35,631 nucleotides of DNA from Gemmatimonadaceae bacterium (lineage in GTDB: Bacteria > Gemmatimonadota > Gemmatimonadetes > Gemmatimonadales > Gemmatimonadaceae): assembly GCA_014379355.1 (NCBI GenBank), contig JACMLX010000256.1, forward strand, positions 1 through 35,631, read 5' to 3'. The position numbers were made by a program, and so were the translations under genes. The notes below the pieces were generated by a model that was not told the origin of the DNA, searched no databases, and saw only the letters and a program-made list of their open reading frames with translations. Shown here piece after piece: positions 25,666 through 35,053 of the stretch (positions are counted from its first letter, which is position 1; every line of letters starts with the position of its first letter).

Positions 25666-26298
25666 ATGTTTCCGAAGATTCGACGGGCGGCGTGCCTGGT
25701 CCCGCTGGTGCTTGTGCCGCTCGGTACGGCTGGTGCCCAGACGCGCGCAGTGACGCAGGCTCCGACTTCGCCGGTGGCAGAACGCACCGTGCGTACGTAC
25801 ACCGGCGGTCGCTTCATCATCGAGGTCGATGGTGCGCTCCAGCAATCGTGGACGTACGATCCGCTCGGCGGCACGCTGACACCGACGGCCGCGCCCACGT
25901 CGGCGGTCGCGCGACGCGCGCCGCGAAATGGAATCTCCGTGATCGTGGTCAGCGATGGATCGCCGGACGTCACGGCAAAGGGCCCGCCCATCCCGAGCAT
26001 CGGTGTCGTGGTGAAAAGCAACGTCGGTGGTGCACCCAGCAACCGCACGCGCATGCAGCGTATCCTCCTCGCGTCCGAGGCTCCTGCTGATGCGCGCACA
26101 ACGGCGGGTCAGCCGATGCGATACTTCCCGCTCCCGACGGATATCATCGCCGGCACCTACGATATCGTGATCACGCTGCCGCGCGCCGCACTTGCCGCCG
26201 TCGCACCGGCCGGCACCCGGGGCGACACGGAACTGACCTTCACCGTGAACAAGGTGCCCGGCGGCTACGACGCCGTTCGGCCAGCCGCGCTGCGCTGA
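25666..26298 (+). CDS. Exported protein of unknown family
   Basis: A 210-residue protein with a Sec signal peptide (about 1-25, cleavage near GAQ). The mature part has RTYTGGRFIIEVDGALQQSW, a Pro/Thr/Ala-rich spacer, and strand-rich C-terminal half with GTYDIVITLPRAAL and ELTFTVNKVPGGYD. No family recognised. It lies 88 bp after the SH3-protein gene, on the same strand. It could belong to the operon or have its own promoter. The position and export signal make it a candidate periplasmic or surface component. Confidence 0.65.
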   Translation: MFPKIRRAACLVPLVLVPLGTAGAQTRAVTQAPTSPVAERTVRTYTGGRFIIEVDGALQQSWTYDPLGGTLTPTAAPTSAVARRAPRNGISVIVVSDGSPDVTAKGPPIPSIGVVVKSNVGGAPSNRTRMQRILLASEAPADARTTAGQPMRYFPLPTDIIAGTYDIVITLPRAALAAVAPAGTRGDTELTFTVNKVPGGYDAVRPAALR

Positions 26299-26358
26299 CT
26301 CGGCGAACGTCACGGCGCGTCCGGCCCGCGCGCCTTGTGCCGTGAATTACCATGTGGC

Positions 26359-27309
26359 ATGACGCAGAACACCGCACCGACGCTGGCACTCGAGGTGCTC
26401 GACCTCCGCAAATCCTACGCGGACGTCGTCGCCGTCAACGGCCTCGAACTGCGCGTCACGGCCGGTCAGTGCTTCGGGTTGCTCGGCCCCAACGGCGCGG
26501 GCAAGACCACCACCATCGAGATCTGCGAAGGACTCAACACGGCTGACGGCGGAACCGTGCGAGTACTGGGCCGCACGTGGGATCGCGATGCGACCTGGCT
26601 CCGCAACCGGCTCGGTATTCAGCTGCAGGAAACACAGCTGGCAGAAAAGTTGACGGTGCTCGAGACCCTGACATTGTTCCGCAGCTTCTACGATCAGGGC
26701 CGGACGGTGGACGACGTGATCGAGCTCGTGCAGCTCGGCGAAAAGCGCACGTCACGCGTGAACGGATTGTCGGGGGGCCAGAAACAACGCCTCGCACTCG
26801 CCTGCGCGCTCGTCGGTGATCCGGAACTGCTGTTCCTCGACGAACCGACGACGGGCCTCGATCCGCAATCGCGCCGACAGTTGTGGACCGTCGTGGAGGG
26901 ACTGAAGCGGGAAGGGCGCACGATCCTGCTCACCACGCACTACATGGACGAAGCGGAACGTCTGTGCGACAACATCGCGATCGTCGATCACGGCAAGGTG
27001 ATTGCGCTCGGCACGCCGCGCGAACTCATCGCGTCACTGGGCGCGGATCATGTCATCCGGCTCGGTACGGCGGAAGGGGTCACGGTGCCGGTGACACTGG
27101 CCGAACTGCTGGCGCTGCCCGATGTGAATGGCGGACGTGAGATGCCGAATGGGTTCGAGCTCCGCGTCAGGTCCGTGCAGGCGGTGCTGCCGTCGCTGCT
27201 CGGTATCGCCGCGCAGCGCGGCATCGCGTGGAGTGAGTTGAGCACGCACAGCGCCACGCTCGAGGATGTGTTCGTGTCTCTCACCGGCCGCGAATTGCGG
27301 GAAGGCTGA
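26359..27309 (+). CDS. ABC transporter ATP-binding protein
   Basis: A 316-residue ABC ATPase of the ABC-2 drug/polysaccharide/lipid exporter type. Walker A GPNGAGKTT has Lys49, the Q-loop is IQLQETQL, the signature LSGGQKQRL begins at 137, Walker B LLFLDEPTTGLD has Asp161-Glu162, and the switch His is in LTTHYMDEAERL. The C-terminal 100 residues are an extra domain common in DrrA/CcmA-like exporters. The ATG at 26359 is chosen over 26335. It ends 2 bp before the permease gene. Substrate unknown. Confidence 0.93.
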   Translation: MTQNTAPTLALEVLDLRKSYADVVAVNGLELRVTAGQCFGLLGPNGAGKTTTIEICEGLNTADGGTVRVLGRTWDRDATWLRNRLGIQLQETQLAEKLTVLETLTLFRSFYDQGRTVDDVIELVQLGEKRTSRVNGLSGGQKQRLALACALVGDPELLFLDEPTTGLDPQSRRQLWTVVEGLKREGRTILLTTHYMDEAERLCDNIAIVDHGKVIALGTPRELIASLGADHVIRLGTAEGVTVPVTLAELLALPDVNGGREMPNGFELRVRSVQAVLPSLLGIAAQRGIAWSELSTHSATLEDVFVSLTGRELREG

Positions 27310-27311
27310 CG

Positions 27312-28376
27312 ATGCGATTCTCATCGCTCCAGCAATTGACGCTCGCCCGCTTCCGGGAGTTCATCCGCGAGCCGGAAGCGATCTTCTGGACGTTCGTGTT
27401 TCCATTGCTGCTGGCCGGCGGACTCGCGATTGCCTTCCGCGACAAGGCGCCGGAGCAAGCGATCATCGCCGTCGTCACACCGTCGGCGGGTGACAGCGCC
27501 GCCCTTCGCACCGCCGGGGCACTGACGTCGGCCGCCAGCGTCGACAAGGCGCCGATTCGCGCCCGACAGATTCCGACAGACAGCGTCGACGATGTGCTGC
27601 GGACCGGCACGGCGGCGCTGGTGGTCGTCGCGATGCCGGCCGGTGGCGTCGAGTATCGATTCGATCCGGCGCGACCCGAAGCGCGCGCGGCGCGACAGCA
27701 GACGGACGACATCCTGCAACGTGCGCGCGGACGCTCCGATGTCATCGAGGTGCGCGACGTCACCGTGCGCGAACGCGGCTCGCGCTACATCGATTTCTTC
27801 GTGCCCGGGCTGCTTGGCATGAACATCATGGGCAGCAGCATCTGGAGCCTCGCGTTCGCCATCGTGACACAGCGCAACAAGAAGCTGCTCAAGCGACTCG
27901 CGGCGACACCGATGTCGCGCCTCGAATACCTGCTCTCGTTCGTGCTCTCGCGACTGGTGTTCCTCGGTCTCGAGGTCGGCGTGTTGCTCGGCTTCGGCGC
28001 CTTCATCCTCGACGTGCCGATTCGCGGCTCGCTCGTCACCTTGCTCCTGGTGGCCTTCGTCGGTGCCGCTGCCTTCGGTGCCATCGGGCTGCTCGTCTCG
28101 TCTCGCTCGCGCACGGTGGAAGGTGTGTCCGGACTGACGAACTTCGTGATGCTGCCGATGTGGATTTTCTCCGGTGTGTTCTTCTCGTCGAACAACTTCC
28201 CTGCCGCGATTCAGCCGGTGGTGCAGGCCTTGCCACTGACTGCACTCGTGAACGGCTTGCGCGAAATCATGCTGCAGGGTGCGGGGCTGGGTGCGGTCTG
28301 GCCGCAACTCGCGGTCCTGACGGCGTATCTGGTGGTGTGCCTCACGATCGCGCTTCGAATCTTTCGTTGGCAGTAG
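27312..28376 (+). CDS. ABC-2 type transporter permease
   Basis: A 354-residue membrane protein. The start REFIREPEAIFWTFVFPLLL is typical of ABC-2 permeases (first membrane helix about 25-42). A large extracytoplasmic domain (about 45-170) follows, then five or six helices in the C-terminal half, including GLLGMNIMGSSIWSLAFAIV and MLPMWIFSGVFFSSNNFP. It pairs with the ATPase 2 bp upstream to form an exporter. The substrate (drug, lipid or glycan) cannot be inferred. Confidence 0.92.
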   Translation: MRFSSLQQLTLARFREFIREPEAIFWTFVFPLLLAGGLAIAFRDKAPEQAIIAVVTPSAGDSAALRTAGALTSAASVDKAPIRARQIPTDSVDDVLRTGTAALVVVAMPAGGVEYRFDPARPEARAARQQTDDILQRARGRSDVIEVRDVTVRERGSRYIDFFVPGLLGMNIMGSSIWSLAFAIVTQRNKKLLKRLAATPMSRLEYLLSFVLSRLVFLGLEVGVLLGFGAFILDVPIRGSLVTLLLVAFVGAAAFGAIGLLVSSRSRTVEGVSGLTNFVMLPMWIFSGVFFSSNNFPAAIQPVVQALPLTALVNGLREIMLQGAGLGAVWPQLAVLTAYLVVCLTIALRIFRWQ

Positions 28377-28447
28377 GCGCCTGAATCGGGACCCTCGCGT
28401 GTGCGGAGCGGTATAAACACACGGACGATCAACCCGGGACCATTGCC

Positions 28448-29419
28448 ATGCGCCATCTCACGATTCTCGTCGCGCTGGCCGGCGTGTTTGCATTGCCAGT
28501 CGCCGCCCAGCAGAAACCAGCCGCACTCAGCGGGACCGTTCGTGACTCGACCGGGCAGCCCCTGACGCGCGTCGACGTGTCGTATCGCGATGTCCGCACG
28601 CAATCGGATGCCAACGGGTATTTCCGTCTCGCACCGGTTCCGCTGGGGCGCATCAGTGTGCGATTTGCGCGCGACGGCGTCCAGCTCGGAATCGTCGAGG
28701 CCAATGTCACGGCCGACACGGCATCCGATGTGCAGGTCGACGTGCTCGGCGATCGTAGCGAGCCACGCAGTCTGCGCGGCATGGTCGTCGATTCCGCGGG
28801 CACGCCGGTGCGCGACGCGAACATCGATGTCGTGACCGCGTTCGTCGACTCGCGCACCGATTCGCTCGGACAGTTCGTGTTTCGCGATCTGCCGCCCCGT
28901 CGGCACATCGTGCGCGTGCGTCGCGTGGGTTATGCGCCGACCTACCTGTCCGCAGACCTGACGGACAGCACGTCGGCCCGCGTGCGCATCGTCGTACGGC
29001 AGTTCGCCGGCCAGAACCTTGGATTGGTTGTCGTGAACGCGAAGCGCGGCTCGGCACGCATGCAGGGATTCCTGAGTCGCGCGGAGAAAGGCAACGGGTG
29101 GGGGAAGTTCCTCACCGAGGAGAACATCGAGGCGCGCCATGCAATCCGGACGTCCGATCTCTTTCTCGCACTGCCCGGTGTGCGCGTGAATCGCAACGCC
29201 TTCGGCTCCGGGACGCTGACGGGTCGGTCGGGGTGCAGACTCGCCGTGTTCATCAACGGGTTCCCGGCGCCGCAACGCTCCAGCGGAGGCATCGACGATC
29301 TCGTGAATCCGATGGATCTGGCCGGCGTCGAAGTCTACAACGGCATCGGTGGGGTGCCCGCCGAGCTCACGGGTGCAGGTGGCAACAATTGCGGTACCGT
29401 CGGCCTCTGGACGAAATAG
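28448..29419 (+). CDS. Exported carboxypeptidase-regulatory/TonB-plug protein without barrel
   Basis: A 323-residue exported protein (signal about 1-21, cleavage near VAAQ). Two carboxypeptidase regulatory-like beta-sandwiches follow: the first near 25-105 (SGTVRDSTGQPLTRVDV) and the second near 110-190 (RGMVVDSAGTPVRDANIDV). The C-terminal part (about 195-323) has TSDLFLALPGVRVNR and GCRLAVFINGFPAPQ, the pattern of a TonB-dependent receptor plug. There is no beta-barrel, and the gene ends at a normal stop. Such plug-only proteins may be adaptors, periplasmic binding proteins, or truncated receptors. Confidence 0.75.
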   Translation: MRHLTILVALAGVFALPVAAQQKPAALSGTVRDSTGQPLTRVDVSYRDVRTQSDANGYFRLAPVPLGRISVRFARDGVQLGIVEANVTADTASDVQVDVLGDRSEPRSLRGMVVDSAGTPVRDANIDVVTAFVDSRTDSLGQFVFRDLPPRRHIVRVRRVGYAPTYLSADLTDSTSARVRIVVRQFAGQNLGLVVVNAKRGSARMQGFLSRAEKGNGWGKFLTEENIEARHAIRTSDLFLALPGVRVNRNAFGSGTLTGRSGCRLAVFINGFPAPQRSSGGIDDLVNPMDLAGVEVYNGIGGVPAELTGAGGNNCGTVGLWTK

Positions 29420-29550
29420 TCGAGGAAGAGGCTGGCGTGTGATTGCATGGCGCGATGCCGATTCGGCATTGCGGTGGGCGGGTCCGTCACGAAATTCCAC
29501 ATGCGGCCATCGGGGTCGCCTGAACGGATTCAGCTTCCACCGGACTCTGC

Positions 29551-31011
29551 ATGACGCTCTCACACATCGTACGTCGTCACGTCGCTTCGCGCGCGGCACC
29601 TGCCGCTGCGCTGCTGGTCTTCGTCACATCCTGCGCCACCAATCCGGCAACGGGCAAGCGCGAACTTTCACTGGTGTCGCAGGGACAGGAAATCGCGATG
29701 GGTCAGGAAGGTGCCAAGGCTGCCGCGTCGCAGATGGGCATCTATCCCGACTCGGCGATTCAGCGTTACGTGTCGTCACTTGGCATGGCGATCGCCAAGC
29801 GGTCGGAGCGACCCGATCTGCCGTGGAGCTATACCGTCGTCGATGACCCCATCGTGAATGCCTTCGCCTTGCCCGGTGGTCCCGTCTTCATCTCGCGCGG
29901 GATTCTGACGTACATGAATTCGGAAGCGGAATTGGTGTCGGTGCTCGGCCATGAGACGGCTCACGTCACGGCGAAACATTCTGTCAGTCAGATCTCGAAA
30001 CAGCAGATCCTGCAGATCGGGTTGATCGGCGCGATGGTGCTCAAGCCGGAGCTCCAGCAGTTCGGGCAGGCGGCGTCGGCCGGACTCGGCATGTTGTTCC
30101 TCAAGTTCAGCCGAGACGATGAAACGCAGGCCGACGACCTTGGCTTCCGCTACATGACGGCCGGTGGTTACCAGCCGACCGAGATGGCCGAGATGTTCAA
30201 GACGCTGCAGCGGCTGTCAGGTCCAGAAGGATCTCGCAGCACACCGGAGTGGCAGTCGACGCATCCGGACCCGGGCAATCGCGTGCAGAAGACCGCGGAA
30301 CGCATCGCTGCAGCCGGCAAGTCGTTCACGGGATCGAAGGTCGAGCGCGATGGCTTCCTGCGTCGCATCGACGGAATGATTTTCGGCGAGGATCCGCGGC
30401 AGGGCTATTTCCAGGCCAGCAGCTTCATCCACCCGGACCTCAAGTTCCGCTTCGACTTCCCATCCGGCTGGAGGACGCAGAACAGCGCGGCGCAGGTGGT
30501 CGGGCAGAGCGCGCAGGGTGATGCGCAGATTGCACTGTCGACGGCGAACAACACGCCACCACAGCAGGCGCTGAGTGCCTTCCTGCAACAGCAGGGTGTG
30601 AAGGCCGGCGCGACGAGCACGAATGCGATCAACGGGAACCCGGCGGCGGTCGGGCAGTTCATCGCGCAGAATCAGGACGGTTCGACGCTGGCGGGGTATG
30701 TCGCCTTCATCAGTCAGGACGGGCTCACGTATCAGCTGGTCTGCATCACGACGAGCGCCAACATCCAGAACTACGATGCGCTGTTCCGCAACACGATCGG
30801 CTCGTTCCAGCGTGTCACCGATCAACGATTGCTGGGTGTCAAGCCGCAGCGACTTCGCCTCGTGCAGCTGCGCAGTGCGATGACGCTGACACAGTTCAAT
30901 CAGCAGTATCCTTCGGTGATACCGATTGCGCAGCTTGCCATCATCAACGCCACCGACGTCTCCCAGACGATTCCGTCAGGCACACTGGTGAAGCGGGTGA
31001 CGGCGGAGTAG
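29551..31011 (+). CDS. M48-family metalloprotease lipoprotein (BepA/LoiP-like)
   Basis: A 486-residue lipoprotein with lipobox VTSC near residue 28. The zinc motif HETAH is at residues 134-138, and the third ligand is E191 in DDETQAD. VNAFALPGGPVFISRG, just before it, is typical of BepA/YfgC and LoiP-like proteases of the outer-membrane assembly quality-control pathway. After about residue 270 there is an extra domain (PDLKFRFDFPSGWRTQ, then GLTYQLVCIT) and a LysM-like short tail near 445-480 (LRLVQLRSAMTLTQFNQQYP). The extra domain is not in classic BepA. It is a second M48 gene, distinct from that at 350. Confidence 0.88.
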   Translation: MTLSHIVRRHVASRAAPAAALLVFVTSCATNPATGKRELSLVSQGQEIAMGQEGAKAAASQMGIYPDSAIQRYVSSLGMAIAKRSERPDLPWSYTVVDDPIVNAFALPGGPVFISRGILTYMNSEAELVSVLGHETAHVTAKHSVSQISKQQILQIGLIGAMVLKPELQQFGQAASAGLGMLFLKFSRDDETQADDLGFRYMTAGGYQPTEMAEMFKTLQRLSGPEGSRSTPEWQSTHPDPGNRVQKTAERIAAAGKSFTGSKVERDGFLRRIDGMIFGEDPRQGYFQASSFIHPDLKFRFDFPSGWRTQNSAAQVVGQSAQGDAQIALSTANNTPPQQALSAFLQQQGVKAGATSTNAINGNPAAVGQFIAQNQDGSTLAGYVAFISQDGLTYQLVCITTSANIQNYDALFRNTIGSFQRVTDQRLLGVKPQRLRLVQLRSAMTLTQFNQQYPSVIPIAQLAIINATDVSQTIPSGTLVKRVTAE

Positions 31012-31022
31012 CGCGAGACCCT

Positions 31023-31268
31023 TCAGTCCATGGACGACTTGCCTGGTCGTCCATGGAGTCCGTTCGCTTCGAGCGCGGCGTGCCGCGCTTCCATCGCCTC
31101 GAGACGCCGTTCGAGTTGCGCCAGTTCCTCGCGACGACCCTCGATCGCGTTGCCGAGCTGTCGCTGTTCGGTCCGCAACTTCGCGTGATTGGCGAGGAGC
31201 ACGATGCTCACCCACACACCGCCGGTGATGCCACCGGTGAGCAGTGCCCACATCACAGTGTTGCCCAC
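31023..31268 (-). CDS. Small membrane protein with coiled coil
   Basis: An 81-residue protein from a GTG (31268), preceded by GGAG. It has an N-terminal membrane helix (about 5-26, VMWALLTGGITGGVWVSIVLL) and a coiled coil (about 32-65, RREELAQLERRLEAMEARHAAL). No family recognised. It is convergent with the M48 lipoprotein, whose stop is 11 bp away. Confidence 0.65.
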   Translation of the reverse strand: MGNTVMWALLTGGITGGVWVSIVLLANHAKLRTEQRQLGNAIEGRREELAQLERRLEAMEARHAALEANGLHGRPGKSSMD

Positions 31269-31418
31269 GGTGTGCTCCTGCCGTAAGGGATTGTGGCGGC
31301 AGGGTGCCGCGACTCCGAGCTGGCCGTGCAGGGGAATGTACGGGGAATGTGGGGTCGCGGGTTTCGGATGCATTGCTGCAGCATTGCTGCCGCGGTGGCG
31401 ACAGATAGCTTCTTCCTG

Positions 31419-32870
31419 ATGCATTCACCTCGCGCGTCACGGCTGCTGTCGATCAGCCTGGCAGGCGTGCTGTCGATTCCCATCGCGCGAGTTTCGGCCC
31501 AGGCGGTTCCGCCGGACCCGACCGCCTCGCTGCTGTCGGAAATCATTCGCATCAACACCAGCAACCCACCCGGTCGGACGCAGGCGCTGGCCGATCTGCT
31601 TGGCGCGCGTTTCCGCGCGGCCGGTTTTACGGTGGAGGTATTCCCGACGCCCGATTCCGCCAAGGTGCACTTCATCGCTCGACTCAAGGGCGACGGCAGC
31701 AAGCGGCCGATCCTGCTCGCTGCGCACGCCGATGTCGTGGGTGTGGAGCGCGAGAAATGGTCGCTTGATCCCTTCGGCGGCATTGTCCGCGACGGCCATG
31801 TGTACGGACGCGGCGCGATCGACTTCAAGGGCGGCATGGCGGTGTTCGCCATGGCCGCGCTACGACTTGCGGAACGCAAGGTGCCGCTCGCGCGCGACGT
31901 GATCTTCATGGCCGAGGCGGATGAAGAAGCGGCGCCGATGAATGCGTCGTGGCTCGCGAAGGATCACTGGGCGTCGATGGACGCGGAATTTGTACTCAAT
32001 GAAGGCGGCTGGATCATCAAGGGCGACGATGATCGAGTGCGCTACGTGAGCATCTCGACCGCCGACAAGTCCGTCGCGACGATTGTCCTGACCGCCACCG
32101 GCACCTCGACCCATTCGTCGATGCCGCTGCCTGACAACCCGATCGCCGCACTCGCCAGCGCCCTCGCACGCATCACGGCATATGAGACGCCCGTGCAGCT
32201 GACGACGGAATCCCGACAGTTCTTTCGCACGCTCGCGACGACCAGCACCGGAGACACGAGTCGCTGGTTCCGCGCGCTGGTGGATGGCACGCCCGCCGAG
32301 GTGCGTGCGGCGGACAGTCTCATCTCACGCGATCCGTTGCTGCACGCGATCATGCGCAACACGATCGCGCCGGTGCTGATCTCCGGTGGGTTCCGCTCGA
32401 ACGTGATACCGGGTTCCGCGCAGGCGACGCTCAACCTGCGCCTGATTCCCGGCACCGATCCGCAGTCCATGGTGGCTCTCATGCAGCGGCTCGTGAATGA
32501 TCCACGCGTCGCCGTGACAATGGGCGCCACGTCACCGGTGGCCGGATCGACGCCGTCATCAGTCGAGACGGAGTTGTATCAGGCGCTCGCGCTCGAGGCG
32601 AACGTGCAGTGGCCATCCGCGGAAGTGACGCCCTATCTCTTCCAGGCGGGAACGGATGCGGGCGCGTGGCGCTCTCGCGGCATTCCCGTGTACGGCATCT
32701 ATCCGTACCCGATCACGAATGACGAGCTGCGACGCATGCACGGCAACGATGAACGTGTCAGCATCGCGTCGTTGCAGCAGGGCACCGACATGATCTATCG
32801 CACGCTCGCGAGTGTGGCGGGCAAGGGCAGCCGTGGCCGACGCGCATCGGCTCGCAAACCGTCGCGCTGA
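31419..32870 (+). CDS. Secreted M20-family metallopeptidase
   Basis: A 483-residue exported di-zinc peptidase with a signal peptide (about 1-25, cleavage near VSAQ). M20 motifs are complete: LLAAHADVVG with H103 and D105, GAIDFKGG with D135, and AEADEE with E169-E170 (general base and zinc ligand). A dimerisation domain lies about 205-340, and GTDAGAWRSRGIPVYG near 435 supplies the last zinc region. Family members cleave dipeptides or N-acyl amino acids. The ATG at 31419 is chosen because it starts the signal peptide. Substrate unknown. Confidence 0.93.
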   Translation: MHSPRASRLLSISLAGVLSIPIARVSAQAVPPDPTASLLSEIIRINTSNPPGRTQALADLLGARFRAAGFTVEVFPTPDSAKVHFIARLKGDGSKRPILLAAHADVVGVEREKWSLDPFGGIVRDGHVYGRGAIDFKGGMAVFAMAALRLAERKVPLARDVIFMAEADEEAAPMNASWLAKDHWASMDAEFVLNEGGWIIKGDDDRVRYVSISTADKSVATIVLTATGTSTHSSMPLPDNPIAALASALARITAYETPVQLTTESRQFFRTLATTSTGDTSRWFRALVDGTPAEVRAADSLISRDPLLHAIMRNTIAPVLISGGFRSNVIPGSAQATLNLRLIPGTDPQSMVALMQRLVNDPRVAVTMGATSPVAGSTPSSVETELYQALALEANVQWPSAEVTPYLFQAGTDAGAWRSRGIPVYGIYPYPITNDELRRMHGNDERVSIASLQQGTDMIYRTLASVAGKGSRGRRASARKPSR

Positions 32871-32997
32871 CTTGTCGCGTGTTTGCCATCCACCGATGAT
32901 GTGCCGTGCGTAGGGGTGGCGCTGTCGCCGGGTGTCATTGTGAGAAGAGACATCATCGGCACGATACGGGACAACGAATCGCAGGGGACAGGCGCGC

Positions 32998-33864
32998 ATG
33001 TTCTTTCTTCGCGGCACGCAGGATGAGAGTCACCACGACGATCATGACGATTTCGGCGGTCTCCACCGCGACCTGATTGCGACGGGTGCTGCGATGCCGC
33101 GTCGTCGCGTGCTGCAGATGGCGGCGCAGGCGGGTGCCGGCCTCGGCTTGTTCCGGCTGCTGGGTTGTGGCAGCGTGACGGATTCAGTGAGCAATGGAAC
33201 GACCGACACGACCACGAATCCCGTCGTCACGGCCTGCCCGACGAAAATTCCCGAGGAGACGGCCGGGCCATAACCTGCCGACAGCTCGAATGGACCGAAC
33301 GTGCTCAACCTCACGGGTGTCGTGCGCAATGACATTCGCACCAGCTTCGGCGGCCTCAGTGGCACGGCCGACGGCATTCCGCTGACGATTGCGCTGACGC
33401 TGGTGAGTGCGTCGACCTGTGCGCCGTTGGCGAACTATGCGGTGTACCTCTGGCACTGTGATCGCGCAGGGTTGTATTCGCTGTATTCCGCCGGCGCCAC
33501 TAACCAGAACTATCTGCGTGGTGTGCAGCAGGCGGATGCGACGGGCAAGCTGACGTTCACGTCGATTTTCCCGGCCTGTTACTCCGGCCGCTGGCCACAC
33601 ATTCATTTCGAGGTGTATCCGACGCTGGCGCGTGCCACGACGTCGGCGAACAAGATTGCGACGTCACAGATCGCGTTGCCGAAGGCCATCTGCGACGAGG
33701 TGTACGCGACGACGGGCTACGCGCAGAGCATCACGAACCTGTCGCGCATCACGCTCGCGACGGACGGCATTTTCAGCGACGGTGCGTCACTCGAGCTTGC
33801 GACGACGAGCGGTAGTGTGGCGAGTGGCCTGACGGCGACACTGACCATCGGAGTCAGCGTCTGA
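32998..33864 (+). pseudogene. Intradiol ring-cleavage dioxygenase interrupted by one in-frame TAA
   Basis: One reading frame of 289 codons (including both stops) holds a complete intradiol dioxygenase, except for TAA at codon 92 (33271-33273). The TAA replaces the Tyr in PEETAGPYP, a conserved family motif; a single base change from TAC or TAT explains it. Before it are a His/Asp-rich start, an RRR-type (Tat-like) signal (MPRRRVLQMAAQAGAGLG) and lipobox LLGC. After it the non-haem iron ligands are intact: Tyr160 (WHCDRAGLYS), Tyr195 (ACYSGR), His201 and His203 (PHIHFE). The lack of other damage suggests a recent mutation, a sequencing error, or readthrough. These enzymes open catechol-type rings; the exported members may act on lignin-derived aromatics. 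Confidence 0.85.
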
Positions 33865-34242
33865 GGTCGTGAAAGGCTGACCGCGCGGACAGGCTGCGGC
33901 GACGCGTGATGGTGTGGCGGCGCGGTGTCGTGTTCGCGGTGTTCTTGCGTCTTCTTCAATTGCTGGAATATCCACGAATTTTCCGCTCCAGCACGCTCGC
34001 GTGGCCCGGTGCTTGCTTGAGTGATGGGTGAAGGGCGGAGCCGACGAGATCGCGCAACGCGCCCGGTGCATCGACTGATGCGCCTGTGCTGGGGACGCAG
34101 CCGTTCAACATCAGCGGTGCTCCTTTTCTGATTGCGACGAACCCACGCGCAATCCTCACCCGCGTCCTCTTCGCGACGGATGCAGTGATTCTGACGCTCT
34201 TGCGTCCGGCACAGTCAGGTTTCACGTCAATCCGGATACTCC
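33865..34242. other. Intergenic region with no supported gene
   Basis: About 380 bp between the dioxygenase and the FAS1 gene. A 7-bp stem (TGCTGGA at 33961-33967 with TCCAGCA at 33987-33993) is present, and short ORFs run on both strands. None has a convincing start, length or motif. Confidence 0.5.
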
Positions 34243-34794
34243 ATGATGAATCGCACCCTTGGCTTTGCTACGTTGATTGCGCTCGCGGCCTGCTCAGGCA
34301 AGCCGAAGGACTCTGCGGCAGCGATGGATTCTGCTGCACCCGCCGCAGCGCCTGCGATGGCTGGTGATGCGGCCATGGCACCGAAGGACCTGATCGAAAC
34401 CGCCGCATCGGCGGGGTCGTTCAACACGCTGGCACAGGCGTTGAACGCCGCTGGCCTCGTCGAGACTCTGAAGGGCGCCGGACCGTATACGATCCTCGCG
34501 CCGACGGATGAAGCGTTCGCAAAGATTCCGCAGAAGGATCTCGAGGCGCTGCTGGCGAACAAGGAAGAGTTGACGAAGGTGCTCAAGTACCACGTCATCT
34601 CGGGCAATGTGCCGTCGTCCGAAGTCGCGACGATGACCGACGCGACCACGCTCGAAGGCAGCAAGATCACGATCAAGGCCGTGGACGGCAAAGTGACGCT
34701 GAATGGCAAGGCTGACGTCACGTCGCCTGACATCACGGCAAGCAACGGCACGATTCACGTGATCAACACGGTGCTGATGCCGCCGAAGAAGTAA
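34243..34794 (+). CDS. FAS1 (fasciclin) domain lipoprotein
   Basis: A 183-residue lipoprotein with lipobox LAAC (Cys17 if the ATG at 34243 is used; a second ATG directly follows). A low-complexity Ala/Ser/Asp/Met spacer (about 20-45) leads to one FAS1 domain (about 48-180). It contains the family motifs YTILAPTDEAFAKIP and YHVISGNV, and ends in NGTIHVINTVLMPP. FAS1 domains mediate adhesion or matrix interactions. A hairpin follows 38 bp after the stop. Confidence 0.93.
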   Translation: MMNRTLGFATLIALAACSGKPKDSAAAMDSAAPAAAPAMAGDAAMAPKDLIETAASAGSFNTLAQALNAAGLVETLKGAGPYTILAPTDEAFAKIPQKDLEALLANKEELTKVLKYHVISGNVPSSEVATMTDATTLEGSKITIKAVDGKVTLNGKADVTSPDITASNGTIHVINTVLMPPKK

Positions 34795-34832
34795 CTGCGG
34801 CGTCGCACGGATGTGAACGATGCACGATGATG

Positions 34833-34863
34833 AACCGCCTCGGTGCACTGCACCGGGGCGGTT
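34833..34863 (+). terminator. Hairpin after the FAS1 gene
   Basis: AACCGCC pairs with GGCGGTT and, inside it, CGGTGCA with TGCACCG around a single-base loop, giving a strong stem, but no T-run follows. Probable terminator. Confidence 0.65.
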
Positions 34864-35053
34864 CGTTGCGTGGGTGAGTACCTGACGGGTTGTGACGGAA
34901 CAGGATGCGATGCACACGGGGCGGCATGCACTGGCGATTCTGACGAGTCGGTGCGCGGCGCATGATCCAAATGCCGGAGCGATCACGCGTAACAGGGGGA
35001 GAGCACGATTCACCGAGTCACCCCCAGCATCACGCACCGCCGAGGATACCGTC

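Noticed and set aside
27321-28307. Minus-strand frame of 328 codons opposite the ABC permease
   Set aside because: His/Glu/Arg-rich mirror of membrane helices.
32998-33273. A separate 91-residue gene before the TAA, and a second gene from 33301
   Set aside because: They share one frame and together make one dioxygenase, so they are one interrupted gene.
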